IMG/VR virus record: IMGVR_UViG_3300039018_000046
Location: 1-20,345 of that record
Strand: one strand, 5' to 3'
From: a virus
DNA: 20,345 nt
Part shown: piece by piece, positions 1 through 6,648 of the stretch
Layout: the number at the start of each line of letters is the position of its first letter
Numbering within the stretch: position 1 is the first letter of the stretch
Translations under genes and position numbers: made by a program
Notes under the pieces: generated by a model
Database searches by the model: none
The model's input: only the letters and a program-made list of their open reading frames with translations
What the model was told of the DNA's origin: nothing

Positions 1-2
1 GC

Positions 3-1397
3 AGCCACTCGCCGGGCGAGAAGCGGGGCAAGGAGATCTACGACTCGACCGCCACGATGGCCGTCAACGAGTTCGCCTCGCGTATGCAGGCCAGCATCTG
101 CCCGCCGTACCGGCAGTGGTCCAAGTTCGTGCCGGGTCCCGGTCTGCCGAAGGAACAACGCGACAGCGACGAGCTGCTGCAGTATCTGGACGAGCAGACC
201 GACCTGTTCTTCAGCTACCTGAACCATAGCAATTTCGCTATACGCAGCCACGAGACGTTCCTCGATCTGGCCGTTGGCACTGGTGCGCTGACGCTGGAAC
301 TGGACGAGCAGGGCAAGGGCTTTAGCTTCGAGTCCATCCCGCCGGCTATGCTGGCCATCGAGGAGGGCCCGAGCGGCATCATCGAGACCACGTTCACGGA
401 CCGCAAGTGTCAGGTCTCGCACCTGCCCCGCCTGTATCCGGGCGTCAGCCTGCCAGATGCGTGGGAGAAGGCGCTCAAGGACAACCCCATCATGGAGGTG
501 TCCTACGTTAACGCGGTGGTCTACGAGCCCATCAGCCGCGAATACTTTATGATTGCCCTGGCTAAGGCGCCGCAGCACATCCTGTATGTCCGCGCCTTGG
601 GCGACACCAGCCCAGTCATCGTGTTCCGCTGGTCGGTTATTCCGGGCGAGACATGGGGCCGCGGTCCGGTCATGTCGGCGCTGCAGGACATTCGCACGCT
701 GAACAAGGTGGTCGAGTTCAACCTGACGGCAGCGGCCATGAACCTTGCGCCCCCGCTGACTGGCGTGTCGGACGGGGTCCTGAACCCGTACACCGTCCAG
801 ATCATGCCGAACACCATCATCCCGGTGATGAGTAACGACCAGGCTAATCCATCATTGCGGCCATTGATGACTGAAATCCGGCCTGACCTTACCCAGTTCA
901 TCCTTGTTGACCTGCGCCAGCAGATACGGTCCAGCCTGTTCGCTGACCCGCGCCGCCGCGAGGGCCCCATCCAGACGGCCACCGAGGTGATGATTGAGGA
1001 CCGAGACTTCATTCAGCGCATTGGCTCGGCCTTCGGGCGCCTGCAGACTGAGTTCCTCGAGCGTGTCATCAACCGTGGCATAGCTCTACTGCGCGGCATT
1101 GGTAAGATGGCGCCGTTCAAGGTCGATGGCCGCGAGGTAACGCTCAAGCATCTATCCCCGCTGGCGCGTGCTCAAGACAACGAGGAGCTGATGGCGTTAC
1201 GCACTGCCCTCGAGATGACCATGCCATTCGGGCCACAGGCCGTGCAGATGTCCTTCAAGACCGAGTCGGTCGGCGAGTACATCGGCAAGCGTGCTGGCGT
1301 GGATTCATCGCTGCTGCGAACTGACGCAGAGCGCGAGCAGATAATGCAACAGGTGGCGCAGGCTGCGGCCATGCAACAGGGGATGCCAGAGGCATGA
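3..1397 (+). CDS. Portal (head-tail connector) protein, 5' partial
   Basis: Forms the dodecameric ring at the capsid vertex through which DNA is packaged and ejected. The frame is already open at base 3 and reads through the ATG at 57 with portal-like sequence before it (KEIYDSTATMAVNEFASRM), so the true start lies upstream of the window and the ATG at 57 is internal. About 464 residues are visible; podovirus connectors are usually somewhat over 500. The stretch WSVIPGETWGRGP, then LQDIRTLNKVVE, then APPLTGVSDGVLNP is the hallmark core of the T7-gp8-like head-to-tail connecting family (Pfam Head-tail_con, from memory). The C-terminus is Gln/Ala/Met-rich, as in other connectors. It overlaps the next gene by ATGA, so translation is probably coupled. 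The large terminase would be expected just upstream. Identification is firm. Confidence 0.95.
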   Translation, partial: SHSPGEKRGKEIYDSTATMAVNEFASRMQASICPPYRQWSKFVPGPGLPKEQRDSDELLQYLDEQTDLFFSYLNHSNFAIRSHETFLDLAVGTGALTLELDEQGKGFSFESIPPAMLAIEEGPSGIIETTFTDRKCQVSHLPRLYPGVSLPDAWEKALKDNPIMEVSYVNAVVYEPISREYFMIALAKAPQHILYVRALGDTSPVIVFRWSVIPGETWGRGPVMSALQDIRTLNKVVEFNLTAAAMNLAPPLTGVSDGVLNPYTVQIMPNTIIPVMSNDQANPSLRPLMTEIRPDLTQFILVDLRQQIRSSLFADPRRREGPIQTATEVMIEDRDFIQRIGSAFGRLQTEFLERVINRGIALLRGIGKMAPFKVDGREVTLKHLSPLARAQDNEELMALRTALEMTMPFGPQAVQMSFKTESVGEYIGKRAGVDSSLLRTDAEREQIMQQVAQAAAMQQGMPEA

Positions 1398-1711
1398 CTG
1401 AAACGGTGAGGGAAGCGGTGTCCCGCAAGCTGACTGGGGTCAGCGGGTGGGAATCACTGGAGCTGGTGCCCAACAGGGAAACCCAGCAAGAGCAGTGGGC
1501 GGCCATGTTCGCCATTGCACGGCTTACAGCCGACGTATTTTCCACCGAGCGGGGGCGGGAACTGCTCGAGCATCTGGTACGGACCTTCGTGGCCAGACCC
1601 ATTGTTCTCCCCGCTGACACCCAATTTGCGGCCGGCATCCGTCAGGGGCAGGCCGATGTGGTGCTGCAAATCCTGCAGCAAATTGAAATCGCCAGAAGGG
1701 GAACGCCATGA
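1394..1711 (+). CDS. Small Bbp19-like phage structural protein
   Basis: A 105-aa soluble protein between portal and scaffold. The central and C-terminal pattern (FSTERGRELLEHLVRTF, then a spacer, then GIRQGQADVVLQILQQIE) matches what I recall of the Bbp19 family of small phage proteins named after Bordetella phage BPP-1, which share a 'GR.vL..L' segment followed by an 'eGqr.vvl.Il..l' helix. Their precise role is not established; the position next to the portal suggests a head-completion or assembly role. The start ATG overlaps the portal stop (ATGA), with CAGAGG about 1-6 bases upstream. The end overlaps the scaffold start in the same way. The gene itself is secure from its position and compact coding; the family name is from memory. 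Confidence 0.8.
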   Translation: MTETVREAVSRKLTGVSGWESLELVPNRETQQEQWAAMFAIARLTADVFSTERGRELLEHLVRTFVARPIVLPADTQFAAGIRQGQADVVLQILQQIEIARRGTP

Positions 1712-2580
1712 GTGAAGACACGAACACCGAACAGCCGGCAACCGCCGAGGTTGCCAGCCCCACCGCCGCGCCTGCCGGCGGAGATCCGACGGGGGCTTCC
1801 CCCTCACCAGCGCCGTCGGAAGCAGGCACTCCCGGCCTTTCGTTCACCTATCAGGATGCCGCCCTCGAGCAGGTGTTCGGCAAAGTAGGCACGGACGGCC
1901 GTCCCGAGAACGTCGCAGCAAAGTACTGGGACGCAGACAAGAAGGCCATCAAGGCTGACGTGGTGCTCAACCAGCTGCGCTGGGCCGAGTCCAAGATTGG
2001 CAAGAAGATTGATTCTATCGGCGCACCCGAGCAGTACGAGCTGCAGCCCACCGAGAAGCTGTCGGCCGAGGTACTGCAGGGGTTTGCTGAGGACCCGCGC
2101 CTGTCGGCCGTGTTCGAGAAGGCGAAGTCGCTGGATCTGTCTGGCTCTGCCATGCAGGAACTGGTCGGCGCGTTCCTCGAGCAGGACATGGCGGCCACTG
2201 AGGAAATCATGCAGGCCGAGATTAAGTCGCTCGGCGAGAATGCCCCGCAGCGCATCAAGGACCTGTCCGACTGGCTGGATGCGTCGGTCGAGCCGGTCCA
2301 CCGTCAGGCGCTGAAGGACCTGTGCACCAGCGCCGCGGCCGTCGAGGCCATCGAGTCGCTGATGCGGGCAGCCCAGCCGCCGAAGTTCAACCAGGCAGCG
2401 GCTGCTCAGGCGCCCACCGGCCCGAGCCGCGAGGACTGGGAGAAGATGTACTTCGCCCGCGACGACCGTGGCCAGCGACTGGTGCAGGTCGACCCCGGCT
2501 ACGCCAAGCGCGTCGAGCAGCTGCGCGACAAGGTGTTCGGCACCGAGCGCCGCGACTCGAACGGGCGGCGCATCGCGTAG
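1708..2580 (+). CDS. Scaffolding protein (capsid assembly)
   Basis: A 290-aa acidic, Ala/Glu-rich protein directly before the major capsid gene, the standard place for the podovirus scaffold (T7 gp9 position). It guides procapsid assembly and leaves before maturation. Residues 1-45 are a Pro/Ala/Thr-rich disordered tail. A predominantly helical middle follows, with KIDSIGAPEQYEL and a charged helix near 150-190. The C-terminal 50 residues (EDWEKMYFARDDRGQRLVQV, then the helix KRVEQLRDKVFG) end in a basic tail. This fits the way scaffold C-termini bind the coat. The start at 1708 overlaps the upstream stop by ATGA and has AAGGGG at 1696-1701 as ribosome-binding site. The assignment rests on position, composition and the C-terminal motif. 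Confidence 0.87.
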   Translation: MSEDTNTEQPATAEVASPTAAPAGGDPTGASPSPAPSEAGTPGLSFTYQDAALEQVFGKVGTDGRPENVAAKYWDADKKAIKADVVLNQLRWAESKIGKKIDSIGAPEQYELQPTEKLSAEVLQGFAEDPRLSAVFEKAKSLDLSGSAMQELVGAFLEQDMAATEEIMQAEIKSLGENAPQRIKDLSDWLDASVEPVHRQALKDLCTSAAAVEAIESLMRAAQPPKFNQAAAAQAPTGPSREDWEKMYFARDDRGQRLVQVDPGYAKRVEQLRDKVFGTERRDSNGRRIA

Positions 2581-2790
2581 TTATTGCCTCGCGGTTCCGC
2601 GGTAACACGGGTGGCGGTACTGTCACGCCATCCGGTTATCGGAACTACCGTGCAAGCGGCCCGAGCAATAATCGAATCCCCCGGCGTGGGGGTGCCACGC
2701 AAGTTCCGGCCCACATCGTGGATCTACCGGGGCGAAACACCAAGTGGTGACACCAGTCACCGTGTCTCGTCTGTCATGGAGTAGATCACA
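2581..2790 (+). promoter_or_regulatory. Structured non-coding leader of the major capsid gene
   Basis: This is the longest gap in an otherwise nearly gapless operon, and it sits immediately before the most highly expressed structural gene. It contains a 6-bp GC stem with a 5-base loop (GCGTGG 2684-2689 with CCACGC 2695-2700), a second perfect 6-bp hairpin at 2746-2761, and several smaller inverted repeats (for example TCCG/CGGA at 2631-2643). I see no convincing T7-type promoter or sigma70 -35/-10 pair and no T-run after the hairpins, so they are more likely RNA-processing, stabilising or promoter-linked elements than terminators. The capsid ribosome-binding site GGAG is at 2778-2781. By analogy with phi10 upstream of T7 gene 10, a promoter or RNase cleavage site is the best guess, not shown. 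Confidence 0.45.
2744..2763 (+). other. Perfect hairpin 15 bases ahead of the capsid ribosome-binding site
   Basis: GGTGAC (2746-2751) pairs with GTCACC (2756-2761) around the 4-base loop ACCA. Two G-T wobble pairs can extend the stem to 2744-2763. It ends 14 bases before GGAG at 2778. There is no downstream U-run, so it is not a classical terminator. A 5' stabilising stem or an RNase III-type processing hairpin would fit the place. Confidence 0.55.
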
Positions 2791-3651
2791 ATGTCTATCT
2801 ATCTGACCGATGCCGCCCAGCAGGAATTTGCTGCTGAGGTCAAGCATCAGTACCAGGGTGCCGCCATCCTGAACAACACGACCCGCGTTCGTCGCAACGT
2901 GGTCGGTTCCACCGTCAACTTCCGTCGCTTGGGTACTGGCATTGCCAAGACCAAGGCGATCCAAGACAACGTGAACCCGATGGGTATCACGCACACGAAC
3001 GTGGCTTGCACGCTCGGCAACTGGCACGCCGCTGATTACAGCGACATCTTCGCCCAGGCCGAAGTCAACTACGACGAGAAGGTCGAGCTGGCCAAGAGCA
3101 TCGCGCTCGCCATGGGCCGCCGTTCGGACCAGATCATCATCGACGCTATCGGTACGGGCGCTTCGGCGAACGTCGCCGCTGTCCCGACCTCGGTCGGCGG
3201 TGCTGGCACGGGCCTGAACCTCGACAAGGTGCTTCGCCTGTCGAAGCTGCTCACGGACAACGGCGTGCCGAACGACGGCAAGCGTCACCTTCTGGTGAAC
3301 GGCCGTGGCCTCGAGCAGGCTCTCCTGCTGTCGCAGTTCAGCTCGGCTGACTACAACGCCATCCGTGCGCTGATGGCCGGCGAGATCAACAGCTTCATTG
3401 GCTTCCAGTGGCACATCATCGACAACCGCACTGCAACGGGTCAGGAAGGCGGCCTCGGGCTTGCCTCTGCTGGCGTCCGTCAGGGCTGGGCGTGGCACGA
3501 AGAGTCGGTTGGTTTCGGTGTCGGCATCGACATGAAGACCGAGATCAACTACATCGCCGAGAAGACCAGCTACCTGGTCAACGGTGTGTTCAAGGCTGGC
3601 GCCTGCGTCATCGACGTTAAGGGTGTCCAGGGCGTTCAGTACACGGAATAA
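2791..3651 (+). CDS. Major capsid protein
   Basis: A 286-aa coat protein that builds the icosahedral head shell, presumably with the HK97 fold. The sequence resembles the podovirus capsid family whose members carry an N-terminal basic strand region (TTRVRRNVVGSTVNFRRLG), an ADYSDIFAQAEVNYDEKVEL segment, and a spine helix followed by GRRSDQIIIDA. It ends with the beta-strand IAEKTSYLVNGVFKAGACVI typical of coat C-termini. The start is set by GGAG at 2778-2781, nine bases before ATG. It follows the scaffold and precedes a small head protein 12 bases downstream, and shows no slippery site or 10A/10B-like extension at its end. Strongly biased, regular codon use fits high expression. The identification is firm from context and sequence. 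Confidence 0.93.
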   Translation: MSIYLTDAAQQEFAAEVKHQYQGAAILNNTTRVRRNVVGSTVNFRRLGTGIAKTKAIQDNVNPMGITHTNVACTLGNWHAADYSDIFAQAEVNYDEKVELAKSIALAMGRRSDQIIIDAIGTGASANVAAVPTSVGGAGTGLNLDKVLRLSKLLTDNGVPNDGKRHLLVNGRGLEQALLLSQFSSADYNAIRALMAGEINSFIGFQWHIIDNRTATGQEGGLGLASAGVRQGWAWHEESVGFGVGIDMKTEINYIAEKTSYLVNGVFKAGACVIDVKGVQGVQYTE

Positions 3652-3663
3652 GGGGAGCACATC

Positions 3664-3969
3664 ATGGCTTTCGATCGCAATGGTCTTTACTGCGTTACCC
3701 CCGGCGTGCCGGCCGGTCATCGCATCTGGAAGTACACCACTCTCGACACCCTCACGGACGTCGACGGCTCGGGCTACTTCGACAGCGCCAGCAAGGAGCT
3801 GGCCATCGGTGACATCGTCATCGGTGTGACGGTGACGGGCACGGTCAAGACGCCGACGGGTTACACCGCCGGCGCCGACAAGGCCGGTCTCGCAATCGTC
3901 AATGGCAATGCCTCGGGAGTGGTGGACATCACCGACTTCACGGACATCGCCACTGTCGACACCGACTAA
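3664..3969 (+). CDS. Small head-associated protein of unknown function
   Basis: A 101-aa protein following the capsid gene after 12 bases, with ribosome-binding site GGGGAG at 3652-3657. It is rich in Gly, Thr, Val and Asp and predicted mostly beta. It opens with FDRNGLYCVTPGVPAGHRIW and ends in an acidic DITDFTDIATVDTD tail. No transmembrane segment or catalytic motif is visible. Genes in this slot of podovirus genomes often encode cement or decoration proteins made in capsid-like amounts. Its place inside the same transcription unit as the coat, before the terminator at 4010, supports that, but I do not recognise a named family. The gene is secure; the function is inferred only from position. 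Confidence 0.8.
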   Translation: MAFDRNGLYCVTPGVPAGHRIWKYTTLDTLTDVDGSGYFDSASKELAIGDIVIGVTVTGTVKTPTGYTAGADKAGLAIVNGNASGVVDITDFTDIATVDTD

Positions 3970-4009
3970 AATCGGTTTCCTGCAAATCGTCGGAGAGGCG
4001 CAGGCGTTT

Positions 4010-4046
4010 AGCGGCAGGTGGATTCAACCCCATCTGCCGCTCTTTT
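4010..4046 (+). terminator. Rho-independent terminator after the capsid unit
   Basis: A 12-bp stem (4010-4021 with 4030-4041) carries a single G-T wobble, encloses the 8-base loop ATTCAACC and is followed by CTTTT (4042-4046). This is a canonical intrinsic terminator and lies 40 bases after the stop of the capsid-companion gene. The T-run runs straight into the ribosome-binding site AAGGAG (4047-4052) of the next gene, so read-through transcripts would have their translation signal right at the base of the hairpin. The position matches the T-phi terminator that follows gene 10 in T7. Confidence 0.9.
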
Positions 4047-4057
4047 AAGGAGCAAGC

Positions 4058-4411
4058 ATGGCCACTATTTCTGCCGCGGTTACTCAGGTCAGCGGTCAGG
4101 CGGCCGTTATTACCTGGGCGAGTCTCACCAGCGCCACGTCTGACGTAGGTGAAGCGATCGAGATGCCGTACTTGTCTGACCGTTCGGTTCAGGTGTTTGG
4201 CACCTTCGGGACCGGCGGCACCTGCACGCTGCAGGGCTCCAACGATGGCACAAACTGGGCCACCTTGGACGATACGCAGGGCACAGCCATCGCGCTGACT
4301 GCAGCTGGCATCAAGCAGCTGGCGCCAATCACCCGGTACATTCGTCCAAATATCACGGCAGGCAGTGGCGCCACGATTACTTGCGTGGTTTGTTGCGCCA
4401 GGTCAGCCTAA
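4058..4411 (+). CDS. Putative capsid decoration / surface protein (beta-sandwich)
   Basis: A 117-aa all-beta protein. The pattern SVQVFGTFGTGGTCTLQGSN followed by DGTNWATLDD, a hydrophobic strand, and ITRYIRPNITAGSGATIT is a recurrent phage structural module: short strands with a 'QGSNDGTNW' turn, seen in small virion proteins next to capsid genes. I take it as a head decoration protein, though a tail role cannot be excluded. Ribosome-binding site AAGGAG at 4047-4052 lies five bases before the ATG. It is the first gene after the terminator at 4010-4046, and its stop is one base from the next start at 4413. It carries two adjacent Cys near the C-terminus (VVCCARSA). The gene is secure; the role is inferred. 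Confidence 0.82.
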   Translation: MATISAAVTQVSGQAAVITWASLTSATSDVGEAIEMPYLSDRSVQVFGTFGTGGTCTLQGSNDGTNWATLDDTQGTAIALTAAGIKQLAPITRYIRPNITAGSGATITCVVCCARSA

Positions 4412-4412
4412 G

Positions 4413-5192
4413 ATGCGACGCCGCCGCTCTCTAGGTGGCGCGTTTTCCCCGCGCAAATTGTTCACCAGCGGCGTGGCCGGCGCATGGTACGACCCATCTG
4501 ATTTCAGCACGCTATTTCAAGATAACGCTGGCACTACACCAGTTACCGCTACTGGGCAATCTGTAGGCAGGATTTTAGACAAGTCCGGCAACGCAAATCA
4601 TGCGACTCAGGCAACAGCAGCCTCTAAGCCAACCCTGCAACAAACAGCTGGCGGTCTTTACTATCTGTCTTTTGATGGTTCAAACGACAGCATGTCTACT
4701 TCAAGCATCAACTTCAGCAGCACTGACAAGATGTCGGTATGCACAGGTGTGACAAAATCGAGCGATGCGGCGCAGGCAATTCTGTACGAATTGAGCGTTG
4801 ATACCTTTTCAAATAATGGTTCGTTCTTGTTGTGGGCGCCCGGCGCTGCTGCTGGCGCAAACTATTACGCTCGCGTTCGCGGAAGTTTGTTAAGCAATGC
4901 TATTACTTTTGCTACATACGCCGCTCCAATCACCAATGTTGCCACCATGCTTGCCGACATTTCTGGCGATTCGGTAAACATAAGAGTGAATGGCGCGTCT
5001 GCTGTTACAAGTACATCCGACTTGGGAACCGGAAATTTCGGAAATTATCCGCTATTCATTGGTCGCCGCAATAACGCATCTCTGCCATTTAACGGGCGTA
5101 TTTATCAGATGGTTGTCTGCGGCAAAGCGCTGAGCGCATCGGATCTGGCTGCCGTTGAAAGATTCGTCAACAGCAAAACGGGGGCATATTAA
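4413..5192 (+). CDS. LamG / concanavalin A-like domain protein, putative virion surface
   Basis: A 259-aa protein likely exposed on the particle, where such lectin-like folds bind glycans or other surfaces. After a basic N-terminus (MRRRRSLGG) comes AGAWYDPSDFSTLFQDNAGT and ILDKSGNANHATQAT, the usual opening of phage LamG-like beta-sandwich proteins. LSFDGSNDSM, a central beta region and PFNGRIYQMVVCGKALSASD complete the jelly roll at residues about 20-255. The frame is open back to 4365, but that start would overlap the previous gene; ATG 4413, one base after the upstream stop, gives the family-like beginning. No strong ribosome-binding site is visible, so translation is probably coupled. 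Its base composition is clearly more AT-rich than its neighbours (25 of 60 G+C at 4861-4920), consistent with acquisition as a cassette. Its end overlaps the next start by one base. Confidence 0.85.
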   Translation: MRRRRSLGGAFSPRKLFTSGVAGAWYDPSDFSTLFQDNAGTTPVTATGQSVGRILDKSGNANHATQATAASKPTLQQTAGGLYYLSFDGSNDSMSTSSINFSSTDKMSVCTGVTKSSDAAQAILYELSVDTFSNNGSFLLWAPGAAAGANYYARVRGSLLSNAITFATYAAPITNVATMLADISGDSVNIRVNGASAVTSTSDLGTGNFGNYPLFIGRRNNASLPFNGRIYQMVVCGKALSASDLAAVERFVNSKTGAY

Positions 5193-5842
5193 TGGCTAAT
5201 CAAAAAATCTCTGCCCTCTCCAGCGGCAACCCCGCTGCCAGCTCTGACGAGCTGGTCATCGCCCGTTCTGGCGCCAACTACAAGGTCACGGCCGCATCGG
5301 TGGCCGCTTTGCGTCTCCCGGCTGGCAGCACGACACAGGTGCAGTACAACCTAGCTGGCGCTCTGGCTGGATCTGTCAACATGACGTTCAGCGGCTCGAC
5401 TCTGACGCTCGGTGTGGCCGGCACGGCTGGCGGCGCCCTGGCATTAAAGGGTTCGACCTCTGGCACGGCCACCATTCAGACCCCTGCCGTGGCTGGTACG
5501 GTGACGCTGACCCTGCCCGCCGTCACGGACACGCTGGCGGTGCTTGGCGCGAACAGCTTCACGGCCAGTCAGACGCTGGCAGAGGCCGCGAACATCGTGG
5601 TAGGTACCACTACTGGCACCAAGATTGGCACCGCCACCACTCAGAAGCTGGGCTTCTACAATGCCACCCCTGTGGCGCAGCAGGCCACCACTGGCACGGC
5701 AGCAACCGGGTTCACGGCTGGTGGTCCAGCCAATGGCGTTCACGCCGACAGCACATTCACTGGAAACAGCGGCACCAAGGCGTACACCATCAGCGACATC
5801 GTCTTGGCGCTGAAGAATCTCGGTCTGTTGGCTGCGTCCTAG
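5192..5842 (+). CDS. Repeat-rich fibre-like structural protein
   Basis: A 216-aa Ala/Gly/Thr-rich protein with the look of a trimeric beta fibre. It has an N-terminal attachment segment (KISALSSGNPAASSDELVIA), a GSTTQVQYNLAGALAGS motif found in many phage fibre and head-fibre proteins, and a repetitive middle (GTAGGALALKGSTSGTATIQ). The C-terminal signature is GTKIGTATTQKLGFYNATPV followed by a short coil and SDIVLALKNLGLL. This ending is widespread at the C-termini of phage fibres. The gene overlaps the LamG-like gene (TAATG), so the two are likely co-translated and may act together on the head or at the vertex. Whether it is a head or tail fibre cannot be told from the sequence, since the main tail spike is at 16226. 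Confidence 0.8.
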   Translation: MANQKISALSSGNPAASSDELVIARSGANYKVTAASVAALRLPAGSTTQVQYNLAGALAGSVNMTFSGSTLTLGVAGTAGGALALKGSTSGTATIQTPAVAGTVTLTLPAVTDTLAVLGANSFTASQTLAEAANIVVGTTTGTKIGTATTQKLGFYNATPVAQQATTGTAATGFTAGGPANGVHADSTFTGNSGTKAYTISDIVLALKNLGLLAAS

Positions 5843-5856
5843 TTACTTGCCGCCCA

Positions 5857-5882
5857 TTGCCGACGGGTGATTCTGTCGGCAA
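5857..5882 (+). other. Intergenic 8-bp hairpin
   Basis: TTGCCGAC (5857-5864) pairs perfectly with GTCGGCAA (5875-5882) around a 10-base loop. An alternative stem CTTGCC/GGCAAG (5846-5851 with 5878-5883) competes for the same 3' arm. It lies 15 bases after the fibre-gene stop and 19 bases before the ribosome-binding site of the 59-aa gene. There is no T-run (the next bases are GGTGGCAG), so it is not a standard terminator. An mRNA-processing or 3'-end stability role is possible. Confidence 0.5.
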
Positions 5883-5912
5883 GGTGGCAGTATCCTGCAT
5901 TGGAGGCCACCC

Positions 5913-6092
5913 ATGCCCAGCACTAGCGAAGCCCAAGCCCGCCTGATGGCGGCAGCTGCACATGACCCGAAGTTCGCCAAGCGCGTAGGCATTCCCGTGA
6001 AGGTGGCCAAGCGCTTCAACAAGGAAGACACCGGCACGAAGCTGCTGTCCAAGGCGATGAAGGCTCGGTCGCTGTTTGATTCCAAGGCCTAA
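5913..6092 (+). CDS. Conserved 59-aa basic phage protein (MPSTSEAQ type)
   Basis: A short gene translated directly from the sequence: it begins MPSTSEAQARLMAAAAHDPK and continues FAKRVGIPVKVAKRF to a Lys/Arg-rich C-terminus ending SLFDSKA. Small proteins starting 'MPSTSEKQarfM.AvAh.pkFAkKvGip..V..eF' occur in many unrelated tailed phages, usually within the structural region, so I take this as a real member of that family. The function is unknown; the strongly basic character suggests contact with DNA or an acidic protein. A strong ribosome-binding site GGAGG (5902-5906) precedes the ATG by six bases. The stop is two bases before the GTG of tail tubular protein A, which would couple their translation. 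Confidence 0.85.
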   Translation: MPSTSEAQARLMAAAAHDPKFAKRVGIPVKVAKRFNKEDTGTKLLSKAMKARSLFDSKA

Positions 6093-6094
6093 CC

Positions 6095-6646
6095 GTGGCC
6101 GCCAAAATCGACATCGTCAATGGTGCGCTCATTGAGCTGGGCGAGACCCCGCTCCAGTCGCTGACCGAGGACACCGAGTCGGCCATCACGGCCAACTACG
6201 TCTACGACCAGGTGTATCACGACCTGCTGTCAAAGGCGCCATGGCGCTTTGCCGTGACCAAGCAGACGCTGTCGCAGCTGGTGGCTACTCCGCTGAACGA
6301 GTGGGCGTATCAGTACCAGATTCCGTCTGAATGCGTCCGGGTCATGCGGGTCTACCCCGATCAGGACTACGACATCTACGGCACCTCGATCTACGCTCAG
6401 TCCAGCGAACTCGCCGTGGACTACGTTGCCAAGGTCGATGAGGCTGTCCTGCCGCCCTACTTTGTGCGCCTGCTGGTGCTCGAGCTGGCGGTGCGTATGT
6501 CCATTTCCATCACGGCCAGCGCCCAAGCAAAGGGGACGCTGGTGCAGGAGAAGCAGCTGCAGTTCGCCGCCGCTCTTGCTGCCGACGCCCAGCAGCGCCC
6601 GAACCGTCCGTTCCTGTCCCGCCCGTTCCTTGATGTCAGGTACTGA
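6095..6646 (+). CDS. Tail tubular protein A (T7 gp11-like, head-tail adaptor)
   Basis: A 183-aa adaptor that forms the ring between portal and tail nozzle. The family signature is complete: IVNGALIELGETPLQSLTED near the start, then YDQVYHDLLSKAPWRFAVTK, then LNEWAYQYQIPSECVRVMRV. A beta hairpin and a C-terminal helix bundle (YFVRLLVLELAVRMS) follow. The length matches T7 gp11-type proteins (about 180-200). The start is GTG at 6095, two bases after the preceding stop. An ATG start would lose the conserved N-terminus, so GTG is preferred. No separate ribosome-binding site is evident, which suggests coupling to the 59-aa gene. Tail tubular protein B follows after two bases. Confidence 0.93.
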   Translation: MAAKIDIVNGALIELGETPLQSLTEDTESAITANYVYDQVYHDLLSKAPWRFAVTKQTLSQLVATPLNEWAYQYQIPSECVRVMRVYPDQDYDIYGTSIYAQSSELAVDYVAKVDEAVLPPYFVRLLVLELAVRMSISITASAQAKGTLVQEKQLQFAAALAADAQQRPNRPFLSRPFLDVRY

Positions 6647-6648
6647 GC

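Noticed and set aside
2609-2700. Possible tRNA-like fold in the capsid leader (GTGGC...GCCAC ends and an ATCGAATCC segment)
   Set aside because: There is no D-arm GG pair, no proper anticodon stem and no GTTCRA T-loop. The end pairing is only five bases, and the 3' bases fit a local hairpin better.
2322-2750. 142-codon + strand frame running from the scaffold gene into the capsid leader
   Set aside because: Most of it is an Arg-rich +1 shadow of the scaffold gene. There is no convincing ribosome-binding site and no slippery sequence at the scaffold end to reach it by frameshift.
2623-3720. 365-codon open frame on the minus strand opposite the capsid gene
   Set aside because: It is a codon-bias shadow: the capsid gene's regular GC-rich codons remove stops on the opposite strand. 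It has no ribosome-binding site and no recognisable protein features.
4365-4412. Longer N-terminus of the LamG-like gene beginning at 4365
   Set aside because: It would overlap the end of the decoration gene, and its extra residues are out-of-frame translation of that gene. ATG 4413 directly follows the upstream stop.
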